From the NCBI GenBank assembly GCA_947492475.1, contig CANLNM010000001.1:1-64000 (forward strand): a stretch of DNA of 64,000 bases, given 5' to 3'. The notes under the pieces were generated by a model. It was not told the origin of the DNA and did not search any database. It saw nothing but the letters and a program-made list of their open reading frames with translations. The stretch comes from an uncultured Paracoccaceae bacterium. GTDB taxonomy: Bacteria; Pseudomonadota; Alphaproteobacteria; Rhodobacterales; Rhodobacteraceae. The position numbers and the translations under genes are program-made. Numbering within the stretch: the stretch's first letter is position 1; every line of letters begins with the position of its first letter. Of the stretch, positions 37,670 through 46,843 are shown piece by piece.

Positions 37670-38110
37670 TCAGCCCCCAATTGGGGGCTGTTTTGGGTTT
37701 ATATGGTAGGTCAAAGCCGCCTTGATCAGCAGTGATAATTGATCTAGCGGCAGGGACGTCATTTGCTGTTTTGACAGATGCAATGCGCGGTTGCCGTCAT
37801 AGGTAAAATCATTCAAAAACAACTCCTTAAAATCCGACATTAAAGTGGTTTGGCAATGGGTGAACAATGCAATTGCCCCGGTTTCTGTTACGCCCAGTCG
37901 CAATGTCGATCCGGATTTCGTTTCGGGCGTCAGATAGGCGGGCTGCCCCCATTTTAGCGTTTCTTTTATGGAACCAACCTGCGGCAATGTCGCGGCCATA
38001 TCGAAAATATGCGCACGCAAGGACAACATCGGCGCACGGATCGGTTCTGGATAGGTCGCAAACACATCCCAAACACGCGTTTCCTGAAATTCTGGACCTT
38101 TGAGGATCAT
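37670..38110 (-). CDS. DUF1801-family (YdhG-like) protein
   Basis: This product of about 146 residues has the DUF1801 pattern (IRAPMLSLRAHIF, IKETLKWGQPAYLT, GAIALFTHCQTTL). Some members are linked to DNA or stress functions, but none is established. The ATG at 38110 (MILKGPEF) is preferred; the open frame above is unlikely. Its last codons lie inside the pyrH terminator palindrome. It is inserted between pyrH and frr in the opposite orientation. Confidence 0.75.
   Translation of the reverse strand: MILKGPEFQETRVWDVFATYPEPIRAPMLSLRAHIFDMAATLPQVGSIKETLKWGQPAYLTPETKSGSTLRLGVTETGAIALFTHCQTTLMSDFKELFLNDFTYDGNRALHLSKQQMTSLPLDQLSLLIKAALTYHINPKQPPIGG
37671..37694 (+). terminator. Terminator of pyrH, overlapping the 3' codons of the DUF1801 gene
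   Basis: CAGCCCCCAA/TTGGGGGCTG is a perfect 20-bp palindrome followed by TTTTG, 30 bp past the pyrH stop. It also encodes the last residues of the convergent DUF1801 protein. Confidence 0.7.
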
Positions 38111-38395
38111 GTGACGCGCTGCCTTGATTTGGTTGATGTCATGACATCCAAAATGCGGAAATTTGCGACCTTGGCTACTGACAATATGAAAATCAGCCAA
38201 TGTCGGTCATCTGGCCAACCGCGCCGTCAATTTCGAAATGAGCGGCGATTTGCGCCCTAACAAAACCTGCACCAATTCTGATGGGAACATCCCTATACAT
38301 TATGGCTGCTTTGGGGGTAAAAGGGGCAAACCGCCGCGACAATTATACAGACGGCACAGCAAAATAAGACTCACACTTAGACTGAGGACAGGCAC

Positions 38396-38959
38396 ATGGC
38401 CGACGATTTTATGCTAGATACCGATGATCTTGAACGCCGCATGGATGGCGCGCTCAGCAATTTGCGGACTGAATTCGCATCGTTGCGCACCGGTCGGGCG
38501 TCCGGGTCTATGCTGGAACCCATTATGGTGGATGCTTATGGGTCAATGACCCCGATCAACCAGGTGGGCACCGTCAACGTGCCTGAACCGCGCATGGTCA
38601 CGATCAATGTTTGGGACAAAGGTCTGGTGGGCAAAGTCGAAAAAGCGATCCGCGAAAGCGGGCTGGGCATTAACCCTCAGCTGAATGGTACGATCATCAT
38701 GTTGCCGATTCCTGAGCTGAACGAAGAACGCCGCCGTGAGCTGACCAAAGTTGCGGCCTCTTATGCGGAAAACGCCCGTGTTTCGGTGCGCAATGTGCGT
38801 CGCGACGGAATGGACCAAACCAAAAAGGCCAAAGCAGATGGCATGTCCGAGGACGATCAAAAGTTCTGGGAAGGCGAAGTTCAGGATATGACGGACAAGT
38901 ATATCAAACTGGTTGATGATCAGCTGGAAACCAAACAAGCCGAGATCATGCAAGTTTAA
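38396..38959 (+). CDS. frr: Ribosome recycling factor
   Basis: This 187-residue protein has the two-domain RRF fold: a long three-helix bundle (start and residues 110-187) and a beta/alpha domain (about 30-105). Conserved segments are [23 protein letters not shown] and [12 protein letters not shown]. It splits post-termination ribosomes with EF-G. Preceded by GAGGA, it begins the envelope operon after the interposed DUF1801 gene. Confidence 0.96.
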   Translation: MADDFMLDTDDLERRMDGALSNLRTEFASLRTGRASGSMLEPIMVDAYGSMTPINQVGTVNVPEPRMVTINVWDKGLVGKVEKAIRESGLGINPQLNGTIIMLPIPELNEERRRELTKVAASYAENARVSVRNVRRDGMDQTKKAKADGMSEDDQKFWEGEVQDMTDKYIKLVDDQLETKQAEIMQV

Positions 38960-38965
38960 GCCAGT

Positions 38966-38983
38966 CTGAGGAGCGATCCTCAG
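38966..38983 (+). other. Intercistronic hairpin between frr and uppS
   Basis: CTGAGGA-GCGA-TCCTCAG is a perfect 7-bp stem with a tetraloop and no T-run. It is more likely an mRNA processing or stability element than a terminator. Confidence 0.55.
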
Positions 38984-39034
38984 GGTTATAAGGGGTTGTC
39001 CAACGTGTTATACCGCCGCAACGAGGAGGCCGTC

Positions 39035-39757
39035 ATGGCTAAAGATTTGCCACCATCCGGACCCCGCCATGTTGCGGTGATCATGGATGGCAATGGCCGT
39101 TGGGCGCAGCAACGTGGAAAGCCGCGTTTGTTTGGGCATCATGCCGGTGCCAAACGGGTGCGTGAAATTGTAGAAGCTTGCCCCGAAATCGGTGTTAAGT
39201 ATCTGACGATATTTGCCTTTTCGACGGAAAACTGGAAACGCACCCAGACCGAAGTCGCCGGATTGATGTCATTGTTCCGGCGTTACATTCAACGCGAAGC
39301 CCAAGATATGCTGCGCCGTGGGGTGCGGGTTCGGTTCATAGGCGATCGGATCAAACTGGACCACAAACTGGTCCGTCTGATGGATGATCTGGAACTGCTA
39401 ACCGCTGAAAATGACCGGGTTCATTTGACAATTGCGATCAATTACGGTGGCCGTGACGAGGTGACCCGCGCCACCAAACGGCTGGCCTATGACATCGAAC
39501 AGGGCAAATTGACCCACAAAGATGTCGATGCTGAAACCATCGGCAAATATCTGGATACACATGTCCTGCCGGACCCGGATCTGGTCATTCGCACCAGCGG
39601 AGAGGCCCGCATTTCAAATTTCCTGTTGTGGCAATCGGCCTATGCGGAATACGAATTTATCGATACGTTATGGCCCGATTTCAGCGACACGGAATTTAAG
39701 AAAATTGTCGGTCAATATGCTGGCCGCGACCGCCGATTTGGGGCTGTCAAAGCATGA
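39035..39757 (+). CDS. uppS: Undecaprenyl diphosphate synthase
   Basis: This 240-residue cis-prenyltransferase has the catalytic aspartate in VAVIMDGNGRWAQQRG and the IRTSGEARISNFLLWQSAYAEYEF region. It makes the C55 carrier for peptidoglycan and O-antigen. The start is ATG 39035, just after GAGGAGG; an upstream TTG at 38996 is unlikely. It overlaps cdsA by four bases. Confidence 0.95.
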   Translation: MAKDLPPSGPRHVAVIMDGNGRWAQQRGKPRLFGHHAGAKRVREIVEACPEIGVKYLTIFAFSTENWKRTQTEVAGLMSLFRRYIQREAQDMLRRGVRVRFIGDRIKLDHKLVRLMDDLELLTAENDRVHLTIAINYGGRDEVTRATKRLAYDIEQGKLTHKDVDAETIGKYLDTHVLPDPDLVIRTSGEARISNFLLWQSAYAEYEFIDTLWPDFSDTEFKKIVGQYAGRDRRFGAVKA

Positions 39758-40416
39758 GCAGCGCCAATTGGTCGGATCTGCGCGCGCGGGTGATTTCTGC
39801 GATTGTAATGGTTGTGATCGGCATTGCCGCAATCGGATTTGGCGGTCTTTGGTTTACCGGATTGGTCATCATTGTCTGCGGATTGATGATCTGGGAATTG
39901 TGGAACATGGTGCGCCCAATGGGCAGCGATGCGCAGGTTTTTCCAGATAAATTGGTATTTTGCGCCTATGCGCTGGCAGTGATTGTCACCGGTTTCTTCT
40001 TGGTGAGCCTTCGATCCGCGGCGGATGGCTGGGTGTTGATCCTGCTATTGGTGCTGATTGTGGTCACGTCTGATGTGGCGGGATATTTCGCTGGACGCAT
40101 GTTGGGCGGTCCGAAATTTTGGCCTAAAATCTCACCCAAAAAGACTTGGTCGGGAACCATTGCAGGCTGGGTTGGCGCCGCTTTGATTGGAGCCATTTTT
40201 GTCGCAATTCTACCGATTGGTTGGATTTTGGTGCCTTTGACCATGTTTGTGGCCTTTGCCGGTCAATTAGGGGACATCGCAGAAAGTGCAATCAAACGAA
40301 AATACGGTGTCAAAGACAGCTCAAACCTGATCCCCGGGCATGGCGGTGTGTTAGACCGCTTTGACGCATTGATCGGTGCAACGCTGGTTTTTGCAGTTCT
40401 GATGTTTGGGGTCTGA
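39754..40416 (+). CDS. cdsA: Phosphatidate cytidylyltransferase
   Basis: This 220-residue membrane protein of about six helices has the CTP-transferase signature near its C-terminus (DSSNLIPGHGGVLDRFDAL). It makes CDP-diacylglycerol for phospholipids. It is at the short end of the family's range but the signature is intact. It overlaps uppS by ATGA and precedes dxr directly. Confidence 0.93.
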   Translation: MSSANWSDLRARVISAIVMVVIGIAAIGFGGLWFTGLVIIVCGLMIWELWNMVRPMGSDAQVFPDKLVFCAYALAVIVTGFFLVSLRSAADGWVLILLLVLIVVTSDVAGYFAGRMLGGPKFWPKISPKKTWSGTIAGWVGAALIGAIFVAILPIGWILVPLTMFVAFAGQLGDIAESAIKRKYGVKDSSNLIPGHGGVLDRFDALIGATLVFAVLMFGV

Positions 40417-40420
40417 CGTC

Positions 40421-41596
40421 GTGCCACGCAAGGTTTCTATCTTTGGGGCGACCGGATCCATCGGTCAAAGCACACTTGATCTGATCGCGCGTGATCCATC
40501 CGCCTATGATGTGGTTGCCTTGACCGGTGGGCGCAATTTGGACCAATTGGCGGCGGATGCGGTGCGTTTGGGGGCAAAACGGGCGGTCACTTGTTACGAT
40601 TCCCACTATCATGACTTAAAAAACCGGCTATCTGGCACCGGAATAGAGGTCGCCGCCGGGGCGAATGCGCTAGAAGACGCCGCCATGATGCCTGCCGATT
40701 GGACCATGTCCGCGATTATTGGCGCAGCCGGGCTGGTGCCGGGGATGCGCGCGCTGGAACAGGGCAATACTCTGGCTTTGGCAAACAAAGAAACGCTGGT
40801 TTGCGCCGGGCCATTGGTGCTGGAACAGGCGCAAAAACATAACGCCATTTTGATGCCTGTGGACAGTGAACATTCGGCCGTTTTTCAGGCCTTGGTCGGC
40901 GAAGATATTTCCGCGGTTGAACGGATCATTATCACGGCCAGCGGTGGGGCGTTTCGCGATTGGCCGATGGATAAATTGGCCAATGCAACATTGGCTCAGG
41001 CGTCGTCGCACCCCAATTGGGATATGGGGCAACGGATCACAATTGATTCCGCTTCCATGTTTAACAAAGCGTTAGAAGTCATCGAAACGCATGAATATTT
41101 CGACGTAACGCCCGACCAGATTGAGGTGCTCGTTCATCCGGAAAGCATGGTCCATGCGTTGGTGGGGTTCAACGATGGCGCGTTGATGGCCCATCTGGGC
41201 GCGCCGGATATGCGTCATGCCATCGGTTATGCGCTGAACCATCCAAATCGCGAAAAATTGCCGGTAGAACGGCTTGATCTGGCCAAACTTGGCGCCCTGA
41301 CGTTCAAAGCCCCGGATGAGGTGCGTTATCCCGCCTTGCGATTGGCCCGTCAGGTCATGGATATGGGCGGTCTGGCGGGGGCGGCCTTTAACGCCGCCAA
41401 GGAACGCGCATTGGACGCCTTTATCGCAGGTGACATTGGATTTTTGCAGATGGCGGATGTGGTTGAGGCAACGCTCGCCCAAATGTCATCGGCTGATGGG
41501 CTGGAAAATGCCACACTCAGCTTAGATAACGTATTGCAAATCGATCAGCTGGCGCGGGTGCGCGCAGCAGAGATCATGAACACTTCTTTGGTCTGA
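40421..41596 (+). CDS. dxr: 1-deoxy-D-xylulose 5-phosphate reductoisomerase
   Basis: This 391-residue enzyme (MEP pathway) has an NADPH-binding FGATGSIGQSTLDL motif near the start, LANKETLV, and the metal-binding SEHSAVFQAL and TIDSASMFNKALEVIE regions. It provides isoprenoid precursors upstream of uppS. GTG at 40421 is the preferred start; TTG at 40406 would overlap cdsA's end. Confidence 0.95.
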   Translation: MPRKVSIFGATGSIGQSTLDLIARDPSAYDVVALTGGRNLDQLAADAVRLGAKRAVTCYDSHYHDLKNRLSGTGIEVAAGANALEDAAMMPADWTMSAIIGAAGLVPGMRALEQGNTLALANKETLVCAGPLVLEQAQKHNAILMPVDSEHSAVFQALVGEDISAVERIIITASGGAFRDWPMDKLANATLAQASSHPNWDMGQRITIDSASMFNKALEVIETHEYFDVTPDQIEVLVHPESMVHALVGFNDGALMAHLGAPDMRHAIGYALNHPNREKLPVERLDLAKLGALTFKAPDEVRYPALRLARQVMDMGGLAGAAFNAAKERALDAFIAGDIGFLQMADVVEATLAQMSSADGLENATLSLDNVLQIDQLARVRAAEIMNTSLV

Positions 41597-41605
41597 GGAC
41601 ATTAA

Positions 41606-42916
41606 ATGACTGCGCTATTACCTCAATTTGGTTCTTTGGGGATCACCATCATTGCCTTCATCGTGGCCCTGTCGATCATTGTGGCGATACATGAATACGG
41701 TCATTACATTGTCGGCCGCTGGTCTGGCATCTATGCCGAGGTGTTTTCGCTGGGTTTTGGTCCGGTTCTGTTTAGCCGTACCGATAAACGCGGCACCGTT
41801 TGGCAAATCGCCGCTATTCCGTTTGGCGGATATGTTAAATTTCTGGGCGATGCCAATGCCGCGTCGGTTGGCGGCGAAGCAGGGGGGCGCAACACCATGA
41901 TGGGCGCGCCAATCTGGGCCCGGTCAGCGACCGTTTTGGCCGGTCCGATGTTCAACTTTATCCTGTCGGCCATCATTTTTACCGGTCTGGCCATGACCGT
42001 TGGGGGGGTGCGTGATCCGTTGACGGTCAAAGACATCCAACCTTTGCCGCAATTTTACGAAAACGGATTGCAAAGCGGCGATGAAATTCTGGCGGTCAAT
42101 GGTGAAACATTGGTGGAACTGGCCGATTTCAGCACGGCGTTGGACAATGCGGGCACGGATCTGTCGCTGGATTTCACCATCCGGCGGGATGGAACGGAAA
42201 TGCAGATCGTCGCGCCCAATCCGATGTTGCCCTATGTCATCGGCACGTCCCCGAATTCAGCCGCCGAAGAGGCCGGGATCCAGGATGGCGATGTCGTGCT
42301 GAGCGTGAATGATGTGCCAATGGCGACGTTCCAGCAATTGATTTCCGCTATTCAGGCCGAACAGGGGCGCAGTGTGGCCTTGGAAATCTGGCGCGATGGC
42401 GATGTGATGACGTTTGATCTGACGCCAAAAATTGGTGGCGCAAGCGACAGTGATGGCTATCTAGAAGAACGCTATCTGGTGGGGATTTCCATCACCAACT
42501 ATCTGGATTGGCAGACAGAATCGTTGCCCTTTTTTGAGGCAGCCATCGGGTCTGTGGCGCGGGTTTGGGATGTGATTACCCAATCATTGCAGGGGTTGTG
42601 GTTGATGATCACCGGCAAAATTTCGTCCTGTAACCTGTCAGGCCCGGTGGGCATTGCGCAGGTCAGTGGTGAAATGGCGCGGGCTGGATTGTTGGAATTT
42701 ATCAGCCTGATCGCGGTGCTGTCGACGGCCATTGGCATGTTGAACCTGTTCCCGGTTCCAGTTCTGGATGGCGGGCATTTGGTGTTTCACGCCTACGAAG
42801 CCGTAAGCGGACGCCCGCCGAATGAAAACGTGCTGCGGATCATGATGATGGTGGGTGTGATGCTGGTGCTGTCGCTGATGATTTTTGGCACATTGAATGA
42901 TCTGTTGTTCTGCTAA
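41606..42916 (+). CDS. rseP: RIP metalloprotease RseP (site-2 protease)
   Basis: This 436-residue inner-membrane zinc protease has the HEYGH motif at residues 29-33, two PDZ-like domains (about 130-290) and the second active-site motif FPVPVLDGGHL near 385. It carries out intramembrane cleavage, in other bacteria of anti-sigma factors, and sits immediately upstream of bamA, as is common. Start preceded by GAGGA. Confidence 0.95.
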   Translation: MTALLPQFGSLGITIIAFIVALSIIVAIHEYGHYIVGRWSGIYAEVFSLGFGPVLFSRTDKRGTVWQIAAIPFGGYVKFLGDANAASVGGEAGGRNTMMGAPIWARSATVLAGPMFNFILSAIIFTGLAMTVGGVRDPLTVKDIQPLPQFYENGLQSGDEILAVNGETLVELADFSTALDNAGTDLSLDFTIRRDGTEMQIVAPNPMLPYVIGTSPNSAAEEAGIQDGDVVLSVNDVPMATFQQLISAIQAEQGRSVALEIWRDGDVMTFDLTPKIGGASDSDGYLEERYLVGISITNYLDWQTESLPFFEAAIGSVARVWDVITQSLQGLWLMITGKISSCNLSGPVGIAQVSGEMARAGLLEFISLIAVLSTAIGMLNLFPVPVLDGGHLVFHAYEAVSGRPPNENVLRIMMMVGVMLVLSLMIFGTLNDLLFC

Positions 42917-42931
42917 TTCTGGAAACGGGCA

Positions 42932-42956
42932 GGGGTGATCTTCGCAGGATCACCCC
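42932..42956 (+). other. Hairpin after rseP
   Basis: GGGGTGATC-TTCGCAG-GATCACCCC is a perfect 9-bp stem with a 7-base loop, 16 bp past rseP's stop, without a T-run. It may act as a partial terminator or a stability element inside the envelope operon. Confidence 0.55.
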
Positions 42957-43028
42957 AGTTGCGCCACTTTTCTGCCCCATTTGTCGGTCACATTTGTAGA
43001 AAGCTCATAGAAACAAGGGGTTTCTTCA

Positions 43029-43163
43029 ATGACTGCTCTGGCACACGGATATCGCGGAATGTCGCTTTTGGTAACGATCAACTGGGATCGGTTGCTATAT
43101 GCGGGCACCATCATCGCTGCCCTTTGGGCCGGCGCTTATCTTGGTTCGCTTGGCGCGTTCTAA
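43029..43163 (+). CDS. Small membrane protein, 44 aa
   Basis: The frame reads MTALAHGYRGMSLLVTINWD, then a single hydrophobic helix (about residues 22-42) ending GAYLGSLGAF. AAGGGG lies eight bases upstream of the ATG, a good ribosome-binding site. It sits between rseP and bamA, in the same direction. From memory, comparable small ORFs exist in other Rhodobacterales at this locus. Function unknown; a membrane anchor or modulator of the neighbours is a guess. Confidence 0.65.
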   Translation: MTALAHGYRGMSLLVTINWDRLLYAGTIIAALWAGAYLGSLGAF

Positions 43164-43225
43164 AATAGACCCTAAAATCTGTAATTTTTATCGCGTTCGG
43201 CCCCCCGCCGGGCGCGTTCTTGGTT

Positions 43226-43254
43226 TTGACAAGCCTCGCCAATCCCGGTAGTTG
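43226..43254 (+). promoter_or_regulatory. Candidate promoter of bamA
   Basis: TTGACA (43226-43231), 17-bp spacer, TAGTTG (43249-43254), 34 bp before the bamA start. The -35 matches consensus, the -10 is poor. It would give bamA-lpxB expression independent of the upstream operon. Confidence 0.45.
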
Positions 43255-43288
43255 AATATCAAATAGATTGATTGCAGGGGCGGGTAGT

Positions 43289-45601
43289 ATGAGCCGTAAA
43301 ATTGGGCGTAGCACGGCAAAGGCCATGTTCTACCTTCACACGATTTTGGCGGGTGGTGTTTTGGCAACGCCGATGGTGTTTCCGACCCAAGTTGTGGCGC
43401 AGAGTTTTACCTTTTCGACCGTGTCCATTGAGGGCAACCAACGGATCGAAGATGGCACCATCCTGACCTATGCTGGTTTGACACGCGGTGAAACCGTCAG
43501 CGCGGCTGAATTAAACGATGCCGGACAACGCATTCGCGAATCCGGATTGTTTGAAAGTGTTGAGATCATTCCAAACGGGACAACATTGCGCATTGTTGTT
43601 GTGGAATTCCCGACCATCAATCGGATCAACATCGAAGGCAATTCGCGTCTGCGCGACGAAGAATTGCTGCAGGCTGTGCAATCTCAACCGCGCCGCGTCT
43701 ATTCCCCGGCACAGGCAGAACGTGACGTAGAAGCAATCACCCAGGCCTATGCCCAGCAGGGGCGGGTCAATGCAACAGTGACCCCGCGCATTATCGCGCG
43801 CAGTGACAACCGCGTTGATCTGGTGTTCGAAGTGTTCGAAGGCGGCCTGACCGAAGTGGAGCGGATCAGCTTTGTTGGCAACCGCACCTATTCGGACCGG
43901 CGTTTGCGCGGCGTTCTAAACACCAAACAAGCCGGAGTTTTGCGCGCCGTCGTTGGGCGCGACACATATGTGGCGGATCGGGTGCAGTTTGATCAGCAAT
44001 TGCTGACGGATTTTTACCAATCCCGCGGCTATGTCGATTTTCAAATCCAGAACGTGGATGTCAGCCTGACCCGGGAACGGGATGCCTATTTGGTGACCTT
44101 TAATATCCAAGAGGGGCAACAATTCCGCATGGGCGACGTCTATGTCAGTTCCGAACTGACAGAAGCCGACCCTGACGAATTTGAACGCGCTTTGCGGTCC
44201 TCATCTGGGGATGTCTATTCACCGACCCGCGTTGACAATGACATTGCCCGGATCGAACGTCTGGCCATTCAAAAGGGCCTGAACTTTGTGCGGGTTGAAC
44301 CCCGGATTACCCGCAATGATCGTGATTTAACGCTGGATGTGGAATATGTTCTGACACGTGGCGATCGGATTTTCATCGAACGGATCGACATTGAGGGCAA
44401 CAACACCACGTTGGATCGGGTGGTGCGCAACCAATTTGATGTGGTCGAAGGCGATCCCTTTAATCCCCGTCAAATTCGTCAATCTGCGGATCGTATCCGT
44501 CGGTTGGGGTATTTCGGGGATGCCAGTGTCGACGCCCGCGAAGGGTCCAGCCCCAATCACGTTGTGATTGATGTGGATGTGGTTGAAAAACCCACCGGGT
44601 CGCTGACCTTTGGGGCCAACTATAATTCTGACGCGGGTGTGTCGCTGATTGCGTCGTTCAAGGAACAAAACTTCTTAGGGCGTGGCCAGCGGGTCAATGC
44701 GCAATTGTCGACCGCAGAAACCAACCGCGTTTTGTCATTCAGCTTTGTTGAACCGCAATTGGTGGGGCGTGACACGTCGCTTGGCTTTAGCTTTGGGTAT
44801 CGCCGCACGGATAATGAAAATTCACTTTATGACACCGAAACGTTTTCGATCCGGCCCAGCCTGACATTCCCTGTTGGTGAACTAAGCCGTTTGCAGGTGT
44901 TTTATGGCTTTGAATATCTGAGCCTGTTTGATGTGGATGCCGATGCCAGCCCAATCATTCACGCCGAAGAGGCGTTTGGTGGCATTGGCTATCATCAGCT
45001 TGGCTATCAATTCAGCTATGACAATCGCCGTTCTGGGTTGAACCCAGAGGCGGGCGTTTTGCTGCGGTTTGGTCAAGAATTTGGGGTAGGTGAGGATTCT
45101 CAATACATCAAAACCACCGCCTTTGCGGCGGCTGAAACACGTGTGTTCCATGATGATGTGACCTTGCGCGCCATCGTCGAGGGCGGCTTGCTGCATTTCT
45201 CAGAAGGGGACAGCCGCGTGACCGACCGTTTCTTCCTTGGATCGGCCAAAATGCGCGGCTTTAGCGCCGGGGGCATTGGTCCACGGGACGTGAATACCGG
45301 CGACGCGTTGGGTGGGAACGCCTTTGCGGTGGCCCGCCTAGAAGCCGAATTCCCGTTGGGATTGCCCGAAGAATACGGGATCACCGGCGGGGCCTTTTAT
45401 GACTACGGATCGGTCTGGGATGTAGGCGTCGATAGTGCGGACATTCTGTACAACGATTTCACCCCTCGGTCTGTGGTTGGTTTGTCGCTGTTCTGGACAA
45501 CGCCAATTGGTCCGCTGCGGTTTAACTTTACCGAAGCGTTGGATGCGCAGGAACAGGATGAAACCCGCGCATTTGATGTGACCGTTTCAACGTCGTTCTA
45601 A
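43289..45601 (+). CDS. bamA: Outer-membrane protein assembly factor BamA
   Basis: This 770-residue protein has a signal peptide (cleavage near TQVVAQ, residue 38), five POTRA domains (about 40-430, beginning FTFSTVSIEGNQRI) and a C-terminal 16-strand barrel with a terminal Phe (VTVSTSF). It inserts beta-barrel proteins in the outer membrane. The ATG at 43289 follows GGGGCGGG; the TTG upstream is unlikely. Stop and next start overlap (TAATG). Confidence 0.96.
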   Translation: MSRKIGRSTAKAMFYLHTILAGGVLATPMVFPTQVVAQSFTFSTVSIEGNQRIEDGTILTYAGLTRGETVSAAELNDAGQRIRESGLFESVEIIPNGTTLRIVVVEFPTINRINIEGNSRLRDEELLQAVQSQPRRVYSPAQAERDVEAITQAYAQQGRVNATVTPRIIARSDNRVDLVFEVFEGGLTEVERISFVGNRTYSDRRLRGVLNTKQAGVLRAVVGRDTYVADRVQFDQQLLTDFYQSRGYVDFQIQNVDVSLTRERDAYLVTFNIQEGQQFRMGDVYVSSELTEADPDEFERALRSSSGDVYSPTRVDNDIARIERLAIQKGLNFVRVEPRITRNDRDLTLDVEYVLTRGDRIFIERIDIEGNNTTLDRVVRNQFDVVEGDPFNPRQIRQSADRIRRLGYFGDASVDAREGSSPNHVVIDVDVVEKPTGSLTFGANYNSDAGVSLIASFKEQNFLGRGQRVNAQLSTAETNRVLSFSFVEPQLVGRDTSLGFSFGYRRTDNENSLYDTETFSIRPSLTFPVGELSRLQVFYGFEYLSLFDVDADASPIIHAEEAFGGIGYHQLGYQFSYDNRRSGLNPEAGVLLRFGQEFGVGEDSQYIKTTAFAAAETRVFHDDVTLRAIVEGGLLHFSEGDSRVTDRFFLGSAKMRGFSAGGIGPRDVNTGDALGGNAFAVARLEAEFPLGLPEEYGITGGAFYDYGSVWDVGVDSADILYNDFTPRSVVGLSLFWTTPIGPLRFNFTEALDAQEQDETRAFDVTVSTSF

Positions 45602-46236
45602 TGCTAAAAGCAGGTGTTATAGCCCTCGCTTGTGCCGGGTTTTTTGCGACCTGTGGATATGCACAGGCCCAGGACGGTGCCGCGTCGGAACAAACACCTG
45701 CTTTGGTGCGATCCCCGATTTTGACGATCGATCCGAACACGCTGTTTTCCAATTCGATTTATGGGCAGCGTGTTCAGGCCGATCTGAATTTGCGCGCCGA
45801 GGAATTGAACGCAGAAAACCGCCGGATCGAACAGGCCCTCGTCGCAGAAGAGCAATCCCTGACCGAACGTCGCCCGACAATGGACCCGGCGGCGTTTCGC
45901 GCCGAAGCCGAAGCCTTTGACGAAAAGGTACAGGCCATCCGGCGCGCACGTGACGTCAAAGAGGCCGAGTTAGAGCAATTGCTGGAAAGCGAACGCGCGG
46001 CCTTTAACGCGCGCGTTTTGCCGATCCTCGGGGATATAATGCTGGAACGTGGCGCAGTTGTCGTGCTGGACAGTCGATCCGTTTATATTCGGGCCGGGGT
46101 GATCGAAATCACCGACGACGCGATCCGGATGACCGATGAACGGCTGGGGGATGGGACGCAAACCGACATCACCGCCCAACCAAACCCTGCTGATCCTGCG
46201 CAAACGCCGGGTCAAAGCGATCAAATCGAACGGTAA
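45601..46236 (+). CDS. skp: OmpH/Skp-family periplasmic chaperone
   Basis: This 211-residue protein has a signal peptide (cleavage near YAQAQ, residue 22) and two long charged helices (about 55-145, rich in Glu/Arg/Ala) that form the Skp prongs. It is linked by TAATG to bamA, as usual, and delivers barrels to BamA. In many alphaproteobacteria lpxD lies here; it is missing. Confidence 0.88.
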   Translation: MLKAGVIALACAGFFATCGYAQAQDGAASEQTPALVRSPILTIDPNTLFSNSIYGQRVQADLNLRAEELNAENRRIEQALVAEEQSLTERRPTMDPAAFRAEAEAFDEKVQAIRRARDVKEAELEQLLESERAAFNARVLPILGDIMLERGAVVVLDSRSVYIRAGVIEITDDAIRMTDERLGDGTQTDITAQPNPADPAQTPGQSDQIER

Positions 46237-46369
46237 TGTTGGTGCGGATTGCGCAGCCTTTACTTGCTCCCTTTGGGGGGCTTTGTTAGTCAGAACAAAG
46301 GGCTCTGACTTCGGATCGCCCAAAACGAAACATCAATGGCCCACAGGGCAGCCCAAAAGAGGAGGTCCC

Positions 46370-46843
46370 ATGAGCGACATCACCCAAGACACCCCCACAG
46401 AAGCCGATATTCAGTTGATCCAAGCGATCCTGCCACATCGGTATCCGTTTCTACTGGTGGACAAGGTGGTCGACATTGAGGGCACATCCAAAGCGGTTGG
46501 CATCAAGAATGTCACGATGAACGAACCGCATTTTCAGGGCCACTTTCCCGGCAATCCCATCATGCCCGGCGTTACCATTGTCGAAGCCATGGCACAAACC
46601 GCGGCGGTAATGGTTGGCACTACGATGGGCTTGGTCGAAGGCAATCTGCTGGTCTATTTCATGGGCATCGACAATTGCAAATTCCGCCGCAAAGTGGTGC
46701 CGGGGGATGTGTTGAAAATGAACCTTGAAACCACCCGTGGCAAACCCGGCGGCAAGGTTTGGAAATTCCGCGGCGTGGCCACGGTGGATGGCGAAATGGC
46801 CGCCGAAGCGGACTTTACCGCGATGATGGATATGCAGGGCTGA
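46370..46843 (+). CDS. fabZ: 3-hydroxyacyl-ACP dehydratase
   Basis: This 157-residue hot-dog enzyme has the [13 protein letters not shown] start, the catalytic histidine in [17 protein letters not shown] and the glutamate in VEAMAQ. The ATG at 46370 follows GAGGAGG exactly; the frame above belongs to the skp-fabZ gap and lacks coding character. Its stop overlaps lpxA's start (TGATG). Confidence 0.96.
   Translation: MSDITQDTPTEADIQLIQAILPHRYPFLLVDKVVDIEGTSKAVGIKNVTMNEPHFQGHFPGNPIMPGVTIVEAMAQTAAVMVGTTMGLVEGNLLVYFMGIDNCKFRRKVVPGDVLKMNLETTRGKPGGKVWKFRGVATVDGEMAAEADFTAMMDMQG

Noticed and set aside
46136-46369. Upstream extension of fabZ into the skp 3' end
   Set aside because: GAGGAGG directly precedes the ATG at 46370, and the extension overlaps skp with no coding character.
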